From Dendrophyllia cribrosa (Eukaryota; Cnidaria; Anthozoa; Scleractinia; Dendrophylliidae), in NCBI GenBank assembly GCA_024195265.1, contig JAJLRJ010000005.1:27982473-28046472 (forward strand): a stretch of DNA of 64,000 nt, in the 5' to 3' direction. A program made the position numbers and the translations under genes. Under the pieces are notes generated by a model. The model ran no database searches and was not told the DNA's origin. It saw nothing but the letters and a program-made list of their open reading frames with translations. Each line of letters opens with the position of its first letter. Position 1 is the stretch's first letter. Below, piece by piece: positions 53,401 to 56,200 of the stretch.

Positions 53401-56200
53401 TTTCGAAAATTTAAGGTGGCTTTGAACCCGTTCCCAAGAATTGTTTTAAATTTTGCAAGAAGTTGTATCTTAACATGCTAATTACAATTCAATAACGCAA
53501 AATGGGGGTCGCCTTGCTCATTTTTTAGTGATAAGTACTTAAAGAGCATATGACACGAAATTTTTTTCTTCGGTTTCTTGTAGTTCAATATGTATAAAAA
53601 ACGATTTCACGCTTTTACAGTGCTTGAATTTTCTAAAAAGCCTTTTTTCGTCTTCAAAATACGCGCTTTTCAGCCTAAAAAGTGTCCCGGAGACTGGGAT
53701 CTAGTTTAGCCCACGCGACGCAATTATGACGTCAGTACGTGGACATCGGCCATGTGTGAGTTCTATAACAAATGTTGACCTCAAATCCTCAATGTTGAGC
53801 TATTCGAAGGATTCGTCGACGTAGGAATTCACTGAAGGCTACATGGAAGAAGAAGAAGAGAAACCAGGAGAAGAAGTGTAGGTTGTTATTGGCGAGATCG
53901 AACGAATAATACGACGAAGAACCGGTCGCTTACTCTTACTTACTCGACCTTTGGAGGACAGGGGAGTAAACCATTATGATATGAGGACATTTCACAAAAC
54001 AGATGAGAAATACAGATTAGTGTTTTCTTCTATGGGACACTGCTCGAAGACAAGCATGATATCTAAGGTTTATTTCCTGGGGATAGGGGTTTGGTACTAC
54101 CAAGGGCGTTTCAATAAAAAATGACCCATCAGGAGTTATTCTGATACCTTTTAGGGTTTTAAGCCAGAAATTATGCTGACAGGAAATATGCTTAGGGGTA
54201 AAAAATGATGTGAGCCAAACTCACAAAACAGGTCTCTAGTACCTTTTAGGGGTTCCCTTCAAAATTTCTAATGATCACTACTGTCCATTTTATGTGGGAG
54301 CCCCCCACCCTATAGGGTATATGTCTGGCCACTTCTTAGTTAGAATCCATGGGTACTCCTGACCATCATACATTACAAGATATATAGGTTACGGTAAGTG
54401 TGGCCCCAGCGGTTATGGAGTTTGAGCATCATCTTTAGCTTTGCAATGTGGTGTCATGAGTATTGTGAGAATGCGTGGAGTAATTGGCATGAAAAATGGA
54501 AACATTTTAGGGTTAATGGTCCCCAAGTAAGTCTAAGACAAACTCATATAGCTATTTTGTCCATTTAAAGCACCCTGTAACCTTTTCTAAATATCCCTTT
54601 GTGCTATTGGTGTACTTGCAACACTGTGACTGCTGTTGTGAACACAAAACCATTAACCAAAATACTCTGAAAACCATTTTGAAGGATAATATAAAGATGC
54701 ACACTCAAGATTTATACTTGTTAGTACTTTTAACACTATAAAGATTAGGACCTACAGTGTACTCCTTTGCAGCTGTAGACAACTAAATTGGACACAACTA
54801 TTACAAAAAATATACAGATTTAGGCAAGGTACAATAATTTTAATAGGAAAGGGAATTGTTTAAAATCTCTATACTAATGGAAGTATCTTCTGAACCAGAA
54901 TATTTTCAACAGACAAATGAAGGAAATAATTCTGAAAAGCACCTTGTTTAGTCTAATTAAATATGGCAGTGTATACTGTTTTGTCATACTATATTTAAGA
55001 AGGTTTTCGATTTATATAATGAGTATAAACAAGATGCATGCTTTTTGAGTTTTTTATTATTTTTTAGTCTGAACCTGACCCAACATGATTAAACCAGAAA
55101 GAATCCTCATAATTCAACACCGCACCTTCGCTAAAATTATCTCACTTCCAAGCGGGCTTCTTCGTTTGTGGATCCTGCGTGAGAAAGCGATCAAAGTGTG
55201 CATGCCAAGTCGCCGCGAGTCGAGCTATGAAGAAGCAGTGTGGCATGTGGTTGCTCTCGGATTCGAAGAAGTCTGTACGGTTTTGTTGGAGAAATCGAAC
55301 TCAGTTTACTATACCTGTCGGATAGGAAGAAAAGTAATGCACTGTTTGGTCCGAAGTTATGAATTGCTAGAGCAAGTTGTCTTTTTAGGCGCTCAAGCCA
55401 AGCATTTTTTCCAGTCTTTCGGTCTTTCCTCTCTTTCCGCCATGTTTGTTTTCAATGTGGTGTACACGTTTTTACGTCACAGGGCATGTCACGTGACCTT
55501 TTGGCCGCGCGATGGCGGGGACACTTTTTAGGCTAAAAGCGCGTATTTTGAAGGCGAAAAAAAAGGCTTTTTAGAAATTTCAAACACTTTAAAAGCTTGT
55601 AGTCGTCTTTTATACATATTAAACTACAAGAAACCGAAGAAAAAAATTTCGTGTCATATGCTCTTTAAAGCTAAAATTAAGAATGTGTCTTTAATGTTAT
55701 CCCACGTATCATTAGCAGCATTATCGTTTGCGGTCTTCTGCAGTTTACTTTTATTTCTTTAATGTTACTAGGTAACCTGTTACGTCATGACGATAACAAC
55801 AACAAATAACAACAACAACAACTTTATTCATTTCAATTTAATTACAATTTACACTGGCCCGCAGATAGCAATAGCTAATAGAGGCGGGCAGTGTTTGAGG
55901 TATATATATAAATATGTATATTTAAATTATCAAATTAAAATTACGAACAAGATAAGAGTTTCAAGCTGGGTAAAGACCACAACTTGTTCAACAATGACTG
56001 GGTATTTGGTTGATACCATTATTGTAGCATTAACTGATAAACAGTGGTAGTATTGATCCGTCAAAGTGTAAGTGTACTGGAAATTACTAGAAACTGTTTT
56101 GAGCCACCTTAATTAATTAATTTCATTTTGTTTCAGTTGTGCCTGTGGACTGATAGGTCTTGCTGAAGCTGTATTCGAAAGCGTTGGTGCTTATAGAGAG
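1644..56200 (+). CDS. CLHC1: CLHC1-like gene (clathrin heavy chain linker domain protein), ten exons, incomplete at both ends
   Basis: Ten candidate exons join with matching phases and no internal stop: 1644-1692, 2186-2300, 2692-2765, 6228-6287, 9617-9673, 11253-11317, 11711-11820, 24404-24444, 26045-26103, 56137-56200. Intron phases in order are 0,1,0,0,0,2,1,0,2, and every exon has AG before and GT after. The joined product (about 226 codons from the first ATG) has the clathrin-linker signature EEAALHAAHSPK followed by GVLRTMEIL, then helical repeats including LETIECVKCVLDK, KRVDLLTHWIAQNQ and GLIGLAEAVFESVGAYRE. Linker and following helices resemble CLHC1, a poorly studied protein related to the clathrin heavy chain linker; function is not established. 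The vertebrate protein is much longer, so exons are expected on both sides of the window. Recognition is from motif memory, not a search. The weakest parts are exons 1 and 4 (acceptor choice). The huge introns hold two other genes and nearly all the repeats. Confidence 0.6.
1777..1935. mobile_element. Palindromic MITE, TA-flanked family
   Basis: Inverted ends GGTTTTCACTCACGTGACC and the complementary GTGACGTAACGTGAAAACC surround an inner inverted pair around GCGGCCATGTTGGTGCAC. The right end CCACCTATA matches the element at 61757-61904. The left end has mutated. Confidence 0.6.
2186..2300 (+). CDS. CLHC1: CLHC1-like exon 2 of window
   Basis: The acceptor is TCCGTCATCTGTTAG and the donor GTAAGC. 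The peptide begins VDGKETKDGKETK and continues as a basic, helical stretch (MQFQKMIIALKQTKETMEMA). The first codons hold a perfect 18-bp tandem duplication (2189-2206 and 2207-2224) that doubles DGKETK, probably a recent slippage event in coding sequence. The exon ends in phase 1. Confidence 0.6.
2692..2765 (+). CDS. CLHC1: CLHC1-like exon 3 of window
   Basis: The acceptor TTGTTTCGCAG is good and the donor is GTACGT. Entered in phase 1, the exon reads AICQEPKVGPDAYRDFQW then GIRDDD, and leaves in phase 0. No other frame gives an open product compatible with the neighbouring exons. Confidence 0.6.
2872..2925. mobile_element. Fragment of CCCGGTTGTTC-end MITE
   Basis: CCCCGGTTGTTCAAAAGGTG followed by GATAGCGCTATCCACC matches one end of the elements at 31223-31329 and 44475-44575. 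The partner end is not seen nearby. Confidence 0.5.
2940..3360 (+). pseudogene. 3' end of a LINE (reverse transcriptase C-terminus plus tail)
   Basis: Codons from 2975 to the stop at 3101-3103 read KVKRNYGKNTFLFSGAKIFN then ELPVNI..ANIQTFCR. This is the C-terminal end typical of CR1/L2-like reverse transcriptases (YGK..FLFSGAK.FN.LP). A 3' UTR of about 250 bases follows, ending near AAATAAACATCC. The element is heavily 5'-truncated. Confidence 0.6.
3890..5940. repeat. 106-bp satellite array with three-monomer higher-order period
   Basis: About 19 tandem units of roughly 106 bp carry GAGCAGTACTTTCCYGTGGT, TACAAGGTGGTTCTAACTTT and GAGTCTGTGGATGAAATCCT. A variant unit with GAATTAAGCTACTGAGCAAT recurs near 4272, 4592 and 4912, a spacing of about 320 bp, showing amplification of three-unit blocks. 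Units decay at both edges; 5940-6120 holds degenerate ones. It lies in the intron between CLHC1-like exons 3 and 4. Short open frames on the minus strand are by-products. Confidence 0.9.
6228..6287 (+). CDS. CLHC1: CLHC1-like exon 4 of window
   Basis: Sixty bases encode DPIKEREAEFILEYIEDFFE, an acidic amphipathic helix, with donor GTGGGT. The acceptor is taken as the AG at 6226-6227 after a pyrimidine-rich stretch; an acceptor slightly upstream would add a few codons in the same frame. Phase 0 on both sides agrees with exons 3 and 5. Confidence 0.55.
6457..7036. mobile_element. Non-autonomous PIF/Harbinger element
   Basis: Terminal inverted repeats AGGCTCGGCCAAACGAACGC and AGGCCCGGCCAAACGAACGC are flanked by TAA on both sides (6454-6456, 7037-7039), the 3-bp target duplication of Harbinger elements. 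Subterminal GTTGCAACATGTTGCAACAT repeats are present. The centre keeps the start of a HARBI1-like transposase on the minus strand. Confidence 0.75.
6766..6900 (-). pseudogene. HARBI1-like transposase N-terminal fragment
   Basis: From MEDFEWYRYRRRRILAFSLA to the stop, the frame reads on through LLLADNDKRVGKRGKTRQWI. The Arg-rich run, Leu-rich helix and final R.WI resemble the N-terminus of HARBI1-type nuclease transposases (RRR..LA.ALL...RR.WVRPWI). The catalytic part is missing, so the element is an internal-deletion derivative. This is inference from pattern, supported by the Harbinger-type target duplication. Confidence 0.5.
7155..7500 (-). mobile_element. Probable LINE 3' tail with (AAC)n end
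   Basis: A perfect (AAC)n run at 7158-7185 is followed by CTTTATTGTGCTCTTAATAC and AATAGC.AA..CTAATCGCGC. The same style of end (AAC repeat, CTTTATT, then AGCAATAGCTAA) appears at 55796-55905. Homopolymer and dinucleotide runs, (A)n(CA)n(TA)n, fill 7350-7396. No coding part remains. Confidence 0.4.
7700..7940. repeat. Dispersed repeat family, copy A
   Basis: It shares GATTGCTTTG.TTTTGCATT, TTGTGATTGG, AAAAATCTCG and CACACGCGTTTTCCCGCGCT with 11880-12060. Shorter minus-oriented pieces occur at 26990-27080 and 33095-33140. It is rich in ATTGG/CCAAT motifs. Confidence 0.65.
7940..8278. other. Non-coding spacer; nothing recognised
   Basis: AT-rich intron sequence without open frames of interest. 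Confidence 0.5.
8279..9536. mobile_element. MITE with CCCGGTTGTTC ends, split by a piggyBac-like element
   Basis: The left end reads GCCCGGTTGTTCGAAAGCCG and the right end is its complement (GCGCTTTGAACAACGTAACC then CGGCC). Inner arms GCTAACCCAGG and CCTGGGTTAGC also pair. Removing 8457-9466 with one TTAA leaves an element of about 245 bp. Confidence 0.6.
8457..9466. mobile_element. piggyBac-like non-autonomous element
   Basis: Ends CCCATTCGCTCCT and AGGAGTGAATGGG are inverted repeats flanked by TTAA (8453-8456 and 9467-9470). CCC ends with TTAA duplications are the piggyBac hallmark. A GGCCAAAACCGGCC palindrome lies near the left end. Overlapping open frames of about 115 residues at 8833-9202 have no recognised domain. 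Confidence 0.7.
9617..9673 (+). CDS. CLHC1: CLHC1-like exon 5 of window (start of clathrin-linker motif)
   Basis: The acceptor is CTCGTTTCAG and the donor GTAAAA. The exon encodes LLEAEKMEEAALHAAHSPK, in which the EEAA..AA.SPK pattern is the first half of the clathrin heavy chain linker signature. Phase is 0 on both sides. Confidence 0.65.
9769..9957. mobile_element. 189-bp palindromic MITE with 8-bp target duplication (hAT-like)
   Basis: TAGGAACG occurs at 9761-9768 and 9958-9965. Inverted ends GGGTGTCAGTAAAACGCGGG and the complementary CCCGCGTTTTACTGACACCC bound the element. The arms carry GGGGCCGGGGCCGGGG (G-quadruplex potential) and TAGGATTAGGT repeats. The 8-bp duplication suggests hAT or P, but the ends do not settle which. 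Confidence 0.75.
10149..10262. mobile_element. 114-bp palindromic MITE, TA target site
   Basis: Inverted arms GCCCAGTATTGTCCATTATG and GCTTCACGCGCCT (one mismatch at the left tip) run almost to the centre, with TA on each side (10147-10148, 10263-10264). This is Tc1/mariner-like in style. Confidence 0.65.
10265..10785. other. Non-coding spacer
   Basis: There are ATG-free open stretches only. GACGTCAT/ATGACGTC-type motifs recur at 10478-10640. No gene was recognised. Confidence 0.5.
10792..11133. mobile_element. 342-bp long-palindrome MITE
   Basis: Arms of about 150 bp beginning CAGGAGCCCATAATCCCGGA are reverse-complementary, with few mismatches, around a short loop near 10935-10975. CATCCT flanks both sides (10786-10791, 11134-11139). 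The two open frames at 10814-11223 are mirror products of the arms. Confidence 0.75.
11253..11317 (+). CDS. CLHC1: CLHC1-like exon 6 of window (G-LRT part of linker motif)
   Basis: Using the acceptor GTTAATCCTTAG, the exon opens in phase 0 with GVLRT and continues EILAKFKEYDATHTG, completing the SPKG.LRT signature begun in exon 5. The downstream AG at 11262-11263 would break this frame, so it was not used. The donor is GTAAAA and the exon leaves in phase 2. Confidence 0.65.
11711..11820 (+). CDS. CLHC1: CLHC1-like exon 7 of window
   Basis: The acceptor is ACATTTTAG and the donor a strong GTATGT. Entered in phase 2, the exon reads SSILVAYWEALLPTVSTGC then KKPSELETIECVKCVLDK and leaves in phase 1. 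An alternative acceptor 11 bases further in gives a frame that stops at 11816-11818; it is disfavoured because the upstream choice continues cleanly into exon 8. Confidence 0.65.
11880..12060. repeat. Dispersed repeat family, copy B
   Basis: Closely similar to 7700-7940 in the same orientation, including CACACGCGTTTTCCCGCGCT and GTTTCGAGTTCTGATTGGTT. It lies just inside the intron after CLHC1-like exon 7. Confidence 0.65.
12061..12500. other. Non-coding spacer; nothing recognised
   Basis: Unique-looking intron sequence before the minisatellite. Confidence 0.5.
12507..13410. repeat. 66-bp minisatellite, 14 units
   Basis: Fourteen units of 66 bp carry GTGTCAGTTGTTGGGGGCGT and GGGCGAAAGAGCCAGCCAGA. 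Because 66 is a multiple of three and the unit lacks stops in two + frames, two overlapping frames of about 305 codons stay open, with 22-residue repeats. Units alternate TATGTGTCAG and TGTGTGTCAG, suggesting a 132-bp amplification unit in part. The last unit is truncated. Located in an intron; not regarded as coding. Confidence 0.95.
13442..13610. mobile_element. Palindromic MITE beside the minisatellite
   Basis: Ends TAGACTGCGTAGCTGGCGG and complementary CCACCAGCTATACAGGCTA pair with mismatches. Inner arms GATGCTGAATTTGCGAG and CTCGCGAATTCAGCATC pair well. It abuts the end of the 66-bp array. Confidence 0.6.
13611..14448. other. Non-coding spacer with T-tract
   Basis: A run of about 20 T lies at 13970-13989, followed by repeated TACTTACA/ACTTACACTAC motifs to 14080. 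No gene was seen. Confidence 0.5.
14449..16400 (+). repeat. Tandem duplication of a roughly 0.85-kb segment, spaced 1.11 kb
   Basis: Copy 1 (about 14449-15300) and copy 2 (about 15560-16400) both begin ATATTGGAAAGAATATACTT and share GCACTGAGACCAACTAATGT, TCCCGAAACGTTCGTTGTTT and GAACACCTGATTTAGTCAGC. Each contains a small inverted pair around ACAAATTGTCATTATTTTGA. Copies differ by scattered substitutions and small indels. Unique sequence of about 260 bases, including AT-rich runs, separates them. The second copy ends roughly 350 bases before the vWA coding start. Confidence 0.85.
16753..17461 (+). CDS. Secreted von Willebrand factor A domain protein, first coding exon
   Basis: The exon encodes a signal peptide (MKKMEVILLLSTFFLATC, cleavage near residue 23) and a complete vWA domain (about residues 48-235). 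MIDAS metal-site residues are visible: DTSGS at 55-59, a Thr near 132 in GYMTN, and Asp168 in LLTDG. vWA domains of this kind mediate metal-dependent adhesion and matrix contacts in extracellular proteins such as matrilins and collagen VI-like proteins. The start was chosen at 16753 because it sits directly before the hydrophobic core; an in-frame ATG at 16726 would add nine residues and bury the signal. The exon ends in phase 1 at a GTAAGC donor; read-through to 17589 is intron. It lies on the same strand inside a large CLHC1-like intron. The specific function is unknown. Confidence 0.85.
17462..18662 (+). other. Intron of the vWA/EGF gene
   Basis: GT-AG intron of 1.2 kb. It contains a TTAATAATTAATTATTAATT-type palindrome (18468-18500) and a 14-bp perfect inverted repeat CGATCCATCACATG with a 1-base loop at 18575-18603, which could extrude as a cruciform. 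Confidence 0.6.
18663..18815 (+). CDS. EGF-like exon of the vWA protein
   Basis: The acceptor is TTTCATTTCTTAAAG and the donor GTAAGT. Entered in phase 1 (joining the vWA exon) the exon reads a Thr/Pro linker, then an EGF-like module with seven cysteines spaced C-x3-C-x5-C-x-C-x8-C-x-C-x12-C and the typical end CLCPEGHVGSG. vWA followed by EGF is the matrilin-like order. The exon leaves in phase 1, so more exons are expected; alternatively, reading through gives a short tail ending at a stop at 18893-18895. No further exon was recognised before 24.4 kb. Confidence 0.75.
19088..19357. mobile_element. Tc1/mariner-type MITE
   Basis: Inverted ends of about 55 bp start CAGCTGTTTCGAGAAAGGTT and run to GTGCACGCGACAAT, with TA on each side (19086-19087, 19358-19359). 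The internal sequence is non-coding. Confidence 0.75.
19674..20005. mobile_element. TTA(A)-flanked MITE
   Basis: Ends AAGGCTCACCTTCACCC and GGGTGAAGGTGGGCTT are inverted repeats. TTA (or TTAA) lies on both sides, so Harbinger-like and TTAA-type origins cannot be separated. Confidence 0.6.
20234..22324. mobile_element. 2.1-kb foldback element with arms of about 0.9-1 kb
   Basis: The left arm from GGAGGCTCGTATCCATTTCT is reverse-complementary to the right arm ending at 22324, through nearly the whole length. TTAA lies immediately outside each end (20230-20233, 22325-22328). Both arms encode mirror copies of one short frame (MRDGNVVSSHSSLIPFEMVC onward; 20625-20813 on +, 21733-21933 on -). The TTAA sites suggest a piggyBac- or Kolobok-type enzyme. 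No transposase was seen. Confidence 0.75.
22478..22616. mobile_element. 139-bp palindromic MITE
   Basis: CACTTAATGACTAATCCCTC at the left pairs with GACAAGTCATTAAGTG at the right. Arms include GGGAAACAGTGAATTTTGTT and its complement. A related half-arm is found at 62878-62945. Confidence 0.65.
22884..23045. mobile_element. 162-bp palindromic MITE, TTA target duplication
   Basis: Ends GGGCCTGGTCGCACTACAGT and complementary ACTGTAGTGTGACCAGGCCC are followed inward by AATTAGCCCGTGCAAAA and its complement. TTA lies at 22881-22883 and 23046-23048, compatible with PIF/Harbinger. Confidence 0.7.
23049..24403. other. Non-coding intron sequence; nothing recognised
   Basis: Intron upstream of CLHC1-like exon 8. 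It is AT-rich with a TATATATA stretch near 24056. No repeat or gene was identified. Confidence 0.5.
24404..24444 (+). CDS. CLHC1: CLHC1-like exon 8 of window
   Basis: A 41-base micro-exon lies behind the excellent acceptor TTCTTTTGTTCTTGCCAG, with donor GTAAAA. Entered in phase 1 it completes a Lys codon and reads RVDLLTHWIAQNQ, a natural continuation of the exon 7 helix. The 12.6-kb intron before it contains the vWA/EGF gene. Confidence 0.65.
24753..25352. mobile_element. 600-bp TTAA-flanked inverted-repeat element
   Basis: Ends GGTGGCTCCATATAGTTATT and complementary AACTATATGGAGCCACC are bounded by TTAA (24749-24752, 25353-25356). The element is non-coding. It inserted between CLHC1-like exons 8 and 9. 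Confidence 0.7.
25357..26044. other. Non-coding intron sequence
   Basis: Contains GCGCGCGGGGGGGCTTTTGG near 25470 and an unrecognised open stretch at 25690-25926. It ends in the long T tract of the exon 9 acceptor. Confidence 0.5.
26045..26103 (+). CDS. CLHC1: CLHC1-like exon 9 of window
   Basis: The acceptor has a run of about 18 T before CCAG and the donor is GTAAGA. The exon encodes LTLSKKAGKLITDACRCPD in phase 0 and leaves in phase 2. The LT.S..AG..I pattern follows the WI.Q of exon 8, as in the CLHC1 family. Confidence 0.65.
26360..26650 (-). repeat. Relic units of the 106-bp satellite family, with (TCC)n
   Basis: In reverse orientation, CTGTCATTTGAATGATCACA and CACAGACTCAAAACTTAGAA, then CTTGTACAGCATAATACACA, match the satellite of 3.9-5.9 kb. 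A (TCC)n run (about 26491-26528) sits inside. Confidence 0.7.
26990..27440. other. Partial, diverged start of the repeated block
   Basis: 27120-27345 matches 33330-33570 of the first block copy (AAGTGGATACTCCACT, AAAAAAGATCCGCCATTTCA, ACTGGCATCAAACCAATTCT). It is preceded by a minus-oriented piece of the 7.7-kb dispersed family. It may be the remnant of an older block copy. Confidence 0.5.
29050..29400. repeat. 112-bp subrepeats in block copy 1
   Basis: Three head-to-tail units carry CAAATTGGTTTATAAAAATA, TTTTTGAACTAGTTATAGGA and AATCGAAAACCGCGTT. A single diverged unit lies earlier at 27810-27910. Matching arrays occur at 36655-36990 and 41705-41935 in the other block copies. Confidence 0.8.
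31223..31329. mobile_element. CCTGGTTGTT-end MITE in block copy 1
   Basis: CCCTGGTTGTTAAAAAGGTG and complementary CCACCTTTTGACAACC are inverted ends, with GGATAG/CTATCC inner pairs. The paralogous element in copy 3 (44475-44575) has lost part of its left arm. Confidence 0.6.
33143..33312. mobile_element. 170-bp palindromic MITE, TA target site
   Basis: Ends GGCCATTTCCGAGTTGCC and complementary GTAACTCGGAAATGGCC are followed inward by TAGCCTC and a GCGAGGCTAGGTGCG pair, with TA on both sides. It lies in the segment deleted from block copy 2. Confidence 0.7.
34720..34767 (+). CDS. Candidate first exon, block copy 1: MARLNTSDMPPKRTKK
   Basis: A short open frame begins at ATG 34720 and runs into a GTACGA donor after 16 codons. 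A TATAAAA box lies at 34600-34606, 120 bases upstream. The peptide is basic at its end (PPKRTKK). The whole arrangement is repeated in the next block copy with the same spacing. I do not recognise the product, and no following exon could be assigned. Confidence 0.3.
34880..35130 (+). mobile_element. SINE-like element (tRNA-type B box), first copy
   Basis: GACCTGGGTTCGATTCTCGG carries a good B box (GGTTCGATTC), while an A box is only weakly visible. The tail (CCTCCTTAAAACCAATATTT) contains no tRNA. It sits at the junction of block copies 1 and 2 and recurs 5032 bp later. Confidence 0.45.
35109..40140 (+). repeat. Tandem block, copy 2 (5.03 kb)
   Basis: Colinear with copy 1 except for a deletion of about 2.6 kb corresponding to 30870-33455 of copy 1 (junction near 38510-38520). 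Paralogous landmarks: GACGTCATTCTTGACGTC at 37605, candidate exon at 39752, SINE-like end at 39912-40160. A run of about 19 A is at 38351-38370. Confidence 0.85.
39752..39799 (+). CDS. Candidate first exon, block copy 2: MARLNTPDMPPKRTKK
   Basis: This is the paralogue of the exon at 34720, with TATAAAA at 39632-39638, again 120 bases before the ATG, and the same GTACGA donor. Three base changes separate the copies: two are synonymous and one changes Ser to Pro. This hints at coding constraint, but three changes are far too few to prove it. Confidence 0.3.
39912..40160 (+). mobile_element. SINE-like element, second copy
   Basis: Almost identical to 34880-35130, duplicated with the block rather than inserted anew. 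Confidence 0.45.
42461..42705. mobile_element. 245-bp PIF/Harbinger-like MITE with precise empty site
   Basis: Ends TACCCCATTCACACCAAC and complementary GTTGGTGTGAATGGGGCA are flanked by TAA (42458-42460, 42706-42708). Block copy 2 near 37495 has the uninterrupted AAAGTCTAAGCTTGATGAG with one TAA. Inner arms AAACATGTT and AACATGTTTAA also pair. Confidence 0.85.
44061..44460 (+). mobile_element. 400-bp retroposed insertion with A-rich tail
   Basis: AGATTA lies on both sides (44055-44060, 44461-44466). Block copy 1 has a single uninterrupted TAGATTAATGATATATCTC near 31201. The right end is a long A-rich tail with AAAATAAA interruptions. The body is non-coding, so it is a SINE or a 5'-truncated LINE 3' UTR. 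Confidence 0.75.
44475..44575. mobile_element. CCCGGTTGTC-end MITE in block copy 3
   Basis: Paralogue of 31223-31329. The right arm GCTATCCACCTTTTGACAAC is intact, the left arm truncated. Confidence 0.5.
45940..45948 (+). promoter_or_regulatory. TATA box of the GPCR gene
   Basis: TATAAATAG lies 132 bases before the GPCR ATG. This spacing allows a transcription start near 45970 and a 5' leader of about 110 bases with no intron needed, supporting the GPCR as an independent gene rather than a CLHC1-like exon. Confidence 0.55.
46081..46977 (+). CDS. Intronless rhodopsin-class (class A) G protein-coupled receptor
   Basis: The protein has 298 residues and seven hydrophobic segments at about 20-44, 53-78, 94-116, 133-152, 162-182, 214-238 and 251-270. 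Class A signatures are GN (35-36), LAVADLL with D64, DRY (113-115), W141, P174, CWLP (225-228) and NPLIY (263-267). An N-glycosylation site (NGS, residues 4-6) lies in the short N-terminus. There is no cysteine between residues 69 and 137 or in the second extracellular loop, so the usual TM3-ECL2 disulfide is absent. The TM3 position of the amine-binding Asp is Ser96, arguing against an aminergic receptor. It should sit in the plasma membrane and couple to G proteins; the ligand is unknown. Single-exon receptors of this type are abundant in cnidarians. It lies in the 30-kb CLHC1-like intron. Confidence 0.9.
   Translation: MAKNGSGSTTTDLADMEATLLASVNVLFSLTGIFGNVLVFFVVLRNRQLHTVTNVFITSLAVADLLVCLVAQPMYAIFLYGLPHNPAYSIARKTFSFVSVLASISNLAAVTVDRYMAIVSPMVYQHRVSFKAAAILLCLIWVVSLTLGIPSGYLRSVQHITVYYTIALVILIVPIYVRIYIIARRQARMIARQVGHLERDLRGKSERENLAAKTIGNVLAVFIICWLPVIVLPMIFRFSGNSLTVRRALKWAQTLALCSSAINPLIYSLKTQIFRKELRKIYRVVLRRRSWEEKPEFL
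47488..47722 (+). repeat. 118-bp tandem duplication in the GPCR 3' UTR
   Basis: Two diverged copies, about 47488-47604 and 47605-47722, share CTTGT(G/A)CA(G/A)ACTTCCC at the start and GGTTGAGTGAATATTGGA and AAAAATATCACA later. It falls within the predicted 3' UTR. Confidence 0.65.
47746..47751 (+). terminator. Poly(A) signal of the GPCR gene
   Basis: AATAAA is followed by a GT/T-rich stretch (47767-47800), the usual downstream element. It would give a 3' UTR of about 790 bases from the stop at 46975-46977. Confidence 0.5.
47800..48370. other. Non-coding spacer after the GPCR gene
   Basis: No open frames of interest. The end (48330-48370) has AACGAGGCGCAGCCGAGTC, a dispersed-repeat style sequence. 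Confidence 0.5.
48376..48974. mobile_element. piggyBac-like MITE region carrying a satellite-related core
   Basis: Outer ends CCCTTTAAGCCC and GGGAGTAAATGGG are flanked by TTAA (48372-48375, 48975-48978). An inner left end near 48768 (CCTTTTCACTCCCA) pairs better with the right end, so two related elements may overlap. Inside, TTTCATTTGAATGGTCAAAC and CCACAGACTCAAAAGTTAGA match the 106-bp satellite in reverse. A half-element with TTAATCCTTTCGTTCCCTG and GAGCAGTACTTTC follows at 49236-49285. Confidence 0.5.
49290..50575. other. Non-coding intron sequence; nothing recognised
   Basis: Unique-looking AT-rich sequence. Short open frames have no motifs. Confidence 0.5.
50581..50907. mobile_element. 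327-bp inverted-repeat element, C/G-rich ends
   Basis: GGGGGGGTCTCCCGTACATA at the left pairs imperfectly with CTGGGAGTCCCCCCGGG at the right, and ATGACGGGGGTGCTCGT with ACGAGCACCCTCGTCAT. The interior is AT-rich and non-coding. Confidence 0.65.
50935..51040 (-). mobile_element. tRNA-derived SINE head
   Basis: On the minus strand, GCTGGCTCAATGGATTGAGC (A box and D-arm) is followed by AGTTTGAATCCCCCGT (B box and T-arm). The anticodon stem does not pair, so it is not a functional tRNA gene. Confidence 0.6.
51041..51932. other. Non-coding intron sequence
   Basis: Two diverged copies of a segment with AACTTG.TAATTA.TTCAAT, CATCCGGCA.TGA.AGA and TCTGAGTTC.GCGG (about 51345-51490 and 51520-51730, partly again near 51865) suggest an old tandem duplication. 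No gene. Confidence 0.4.
51935..52103. mobile_element. 169-bp Tc1/mariner-type MITE
   Basis: Ends CACCTTATTCCAAAATGG and complementary CCATTTTGGAATAAGGTG are bounded by TA (51933-51934, 52104-52105). Confidence 0.75.
52290..52475 (+). repeat. Two relic units of the 106-bp satellite family
   Basis: GTGGTTCTATAGCTTTTGAG, TCTGTGCATGAAATTCTAAA, then CTCCTGAGCAGGACTTTCCT and CTGTTCAAGGTGGTTGGAAC follow the satellite monomer in order and orientation, strongly diverged. Confidence 0.7.
52476..53380. other. Non-coding; short duplication and G-rich run
   Basis: AATATTTTCCCCAAAGCTC and GGGAGTAGTGTATGTGAATTC at about 52826-52863 recur at 52959-52996. Between them, 52907-52934 is almost pure G (with a few A). 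No gene was recognised. Confidence 0.6.
53543..55664. mobile_element. 2.1-kb TTAA-type DNA transposon (Kolobok/piggyBac-like target site)
   Basis: Inverted ends of about 170 bp start AGAGCATATGACACGAAATT, bounded by TTAA (53539-53542, 55665-55668). They include TTCGGTTTCTTGTAGT and CGCGCTTTTCAGCCTAAAAA with their complements. Inner sequence is AT-rich. A 148-codon + frame at 55085-55531 and an open stretch at 53877-54070 (VVIGEIERIIRRRTGRLLLL onward) show no recognised transposase motif. Confidence 0.7.
55085..55531 (+). CDS. Unrecognised 148-codon open frame inside the TTAA transposon
   Basis: The frame starts MIKPERILIIQHRTFAKIIS and runs into the right inverted repeat, so its last third overlaps the terminal arm. 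I do not recognise a domain. Composition is mixed hydrophobic/basic with five or six cysteines. It could be a transposon-encoded accessory protein or a chance frame; the overlap with the arm favours chance. Confidence 0.2.
   Translation: MIKPERILIIQHRTFAKIISLPSGLLRLWILREKAIKVCMPSRRESSYEEAVWHVVALGFEEVCTVLLEKSNSVYYTCRIGRKVMHCLVRSYELLEQVVFLGAQAKHFFQSFGLSSLSAMFVFNVVYTFLRHRACHVTFWPRDGGDTF
55796..55905 (-). mobile_element. LINE 3' tail with (AAC)n end
   Basis: An AAC-rich run is followed by CTTTATTCATTTCAATTTAA and CCCGCAGATAGCAATAGCTA, the same arrangement as at 7155-7260. Only a short 3' fragment is left. Confidence 0.45.
56137..56200 (+). CDS. CLHC1: CLHC1-like exon 10 of window
   Basis: The acceptor is TTTCATTTTGTTTCAG and the donor GTGAAG. 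In phase 2 the exon reads S-CACGLIGLAEAVFESVGAYRE, a helix-turn typical of clathrin-type alpha-solenoid repeats, and leaves in phase 0. It lies 30 kb beyond exon 9; no better phase-2 exon was seen between them. The next exon was not found before the window ends. Confidence 0.6.

Larger units (their letters stand above)
53415..56108. mobile_element. Possible TTAA-flanked element hosting a second one
   Basis: GGTGGCTTTGAACCCG at the left and TGTTTTGAGCCACC at the right are partly inverted ends, bounded by TTAA (53411-53414, 56109-56112). The inverted match is only about 7 exact bases plus scattered ones, so this is tentative. It would contain the element at 53543-55664 and the LINE tail near 55800. 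Confidence 0.4.

Noticed and set aside
53381..53429. 49-base hairpin as a separate mini-element
   Set aside because: It is a simple inverted pair overlapping the left end of the proposed TTAA element, with no own target duplication.
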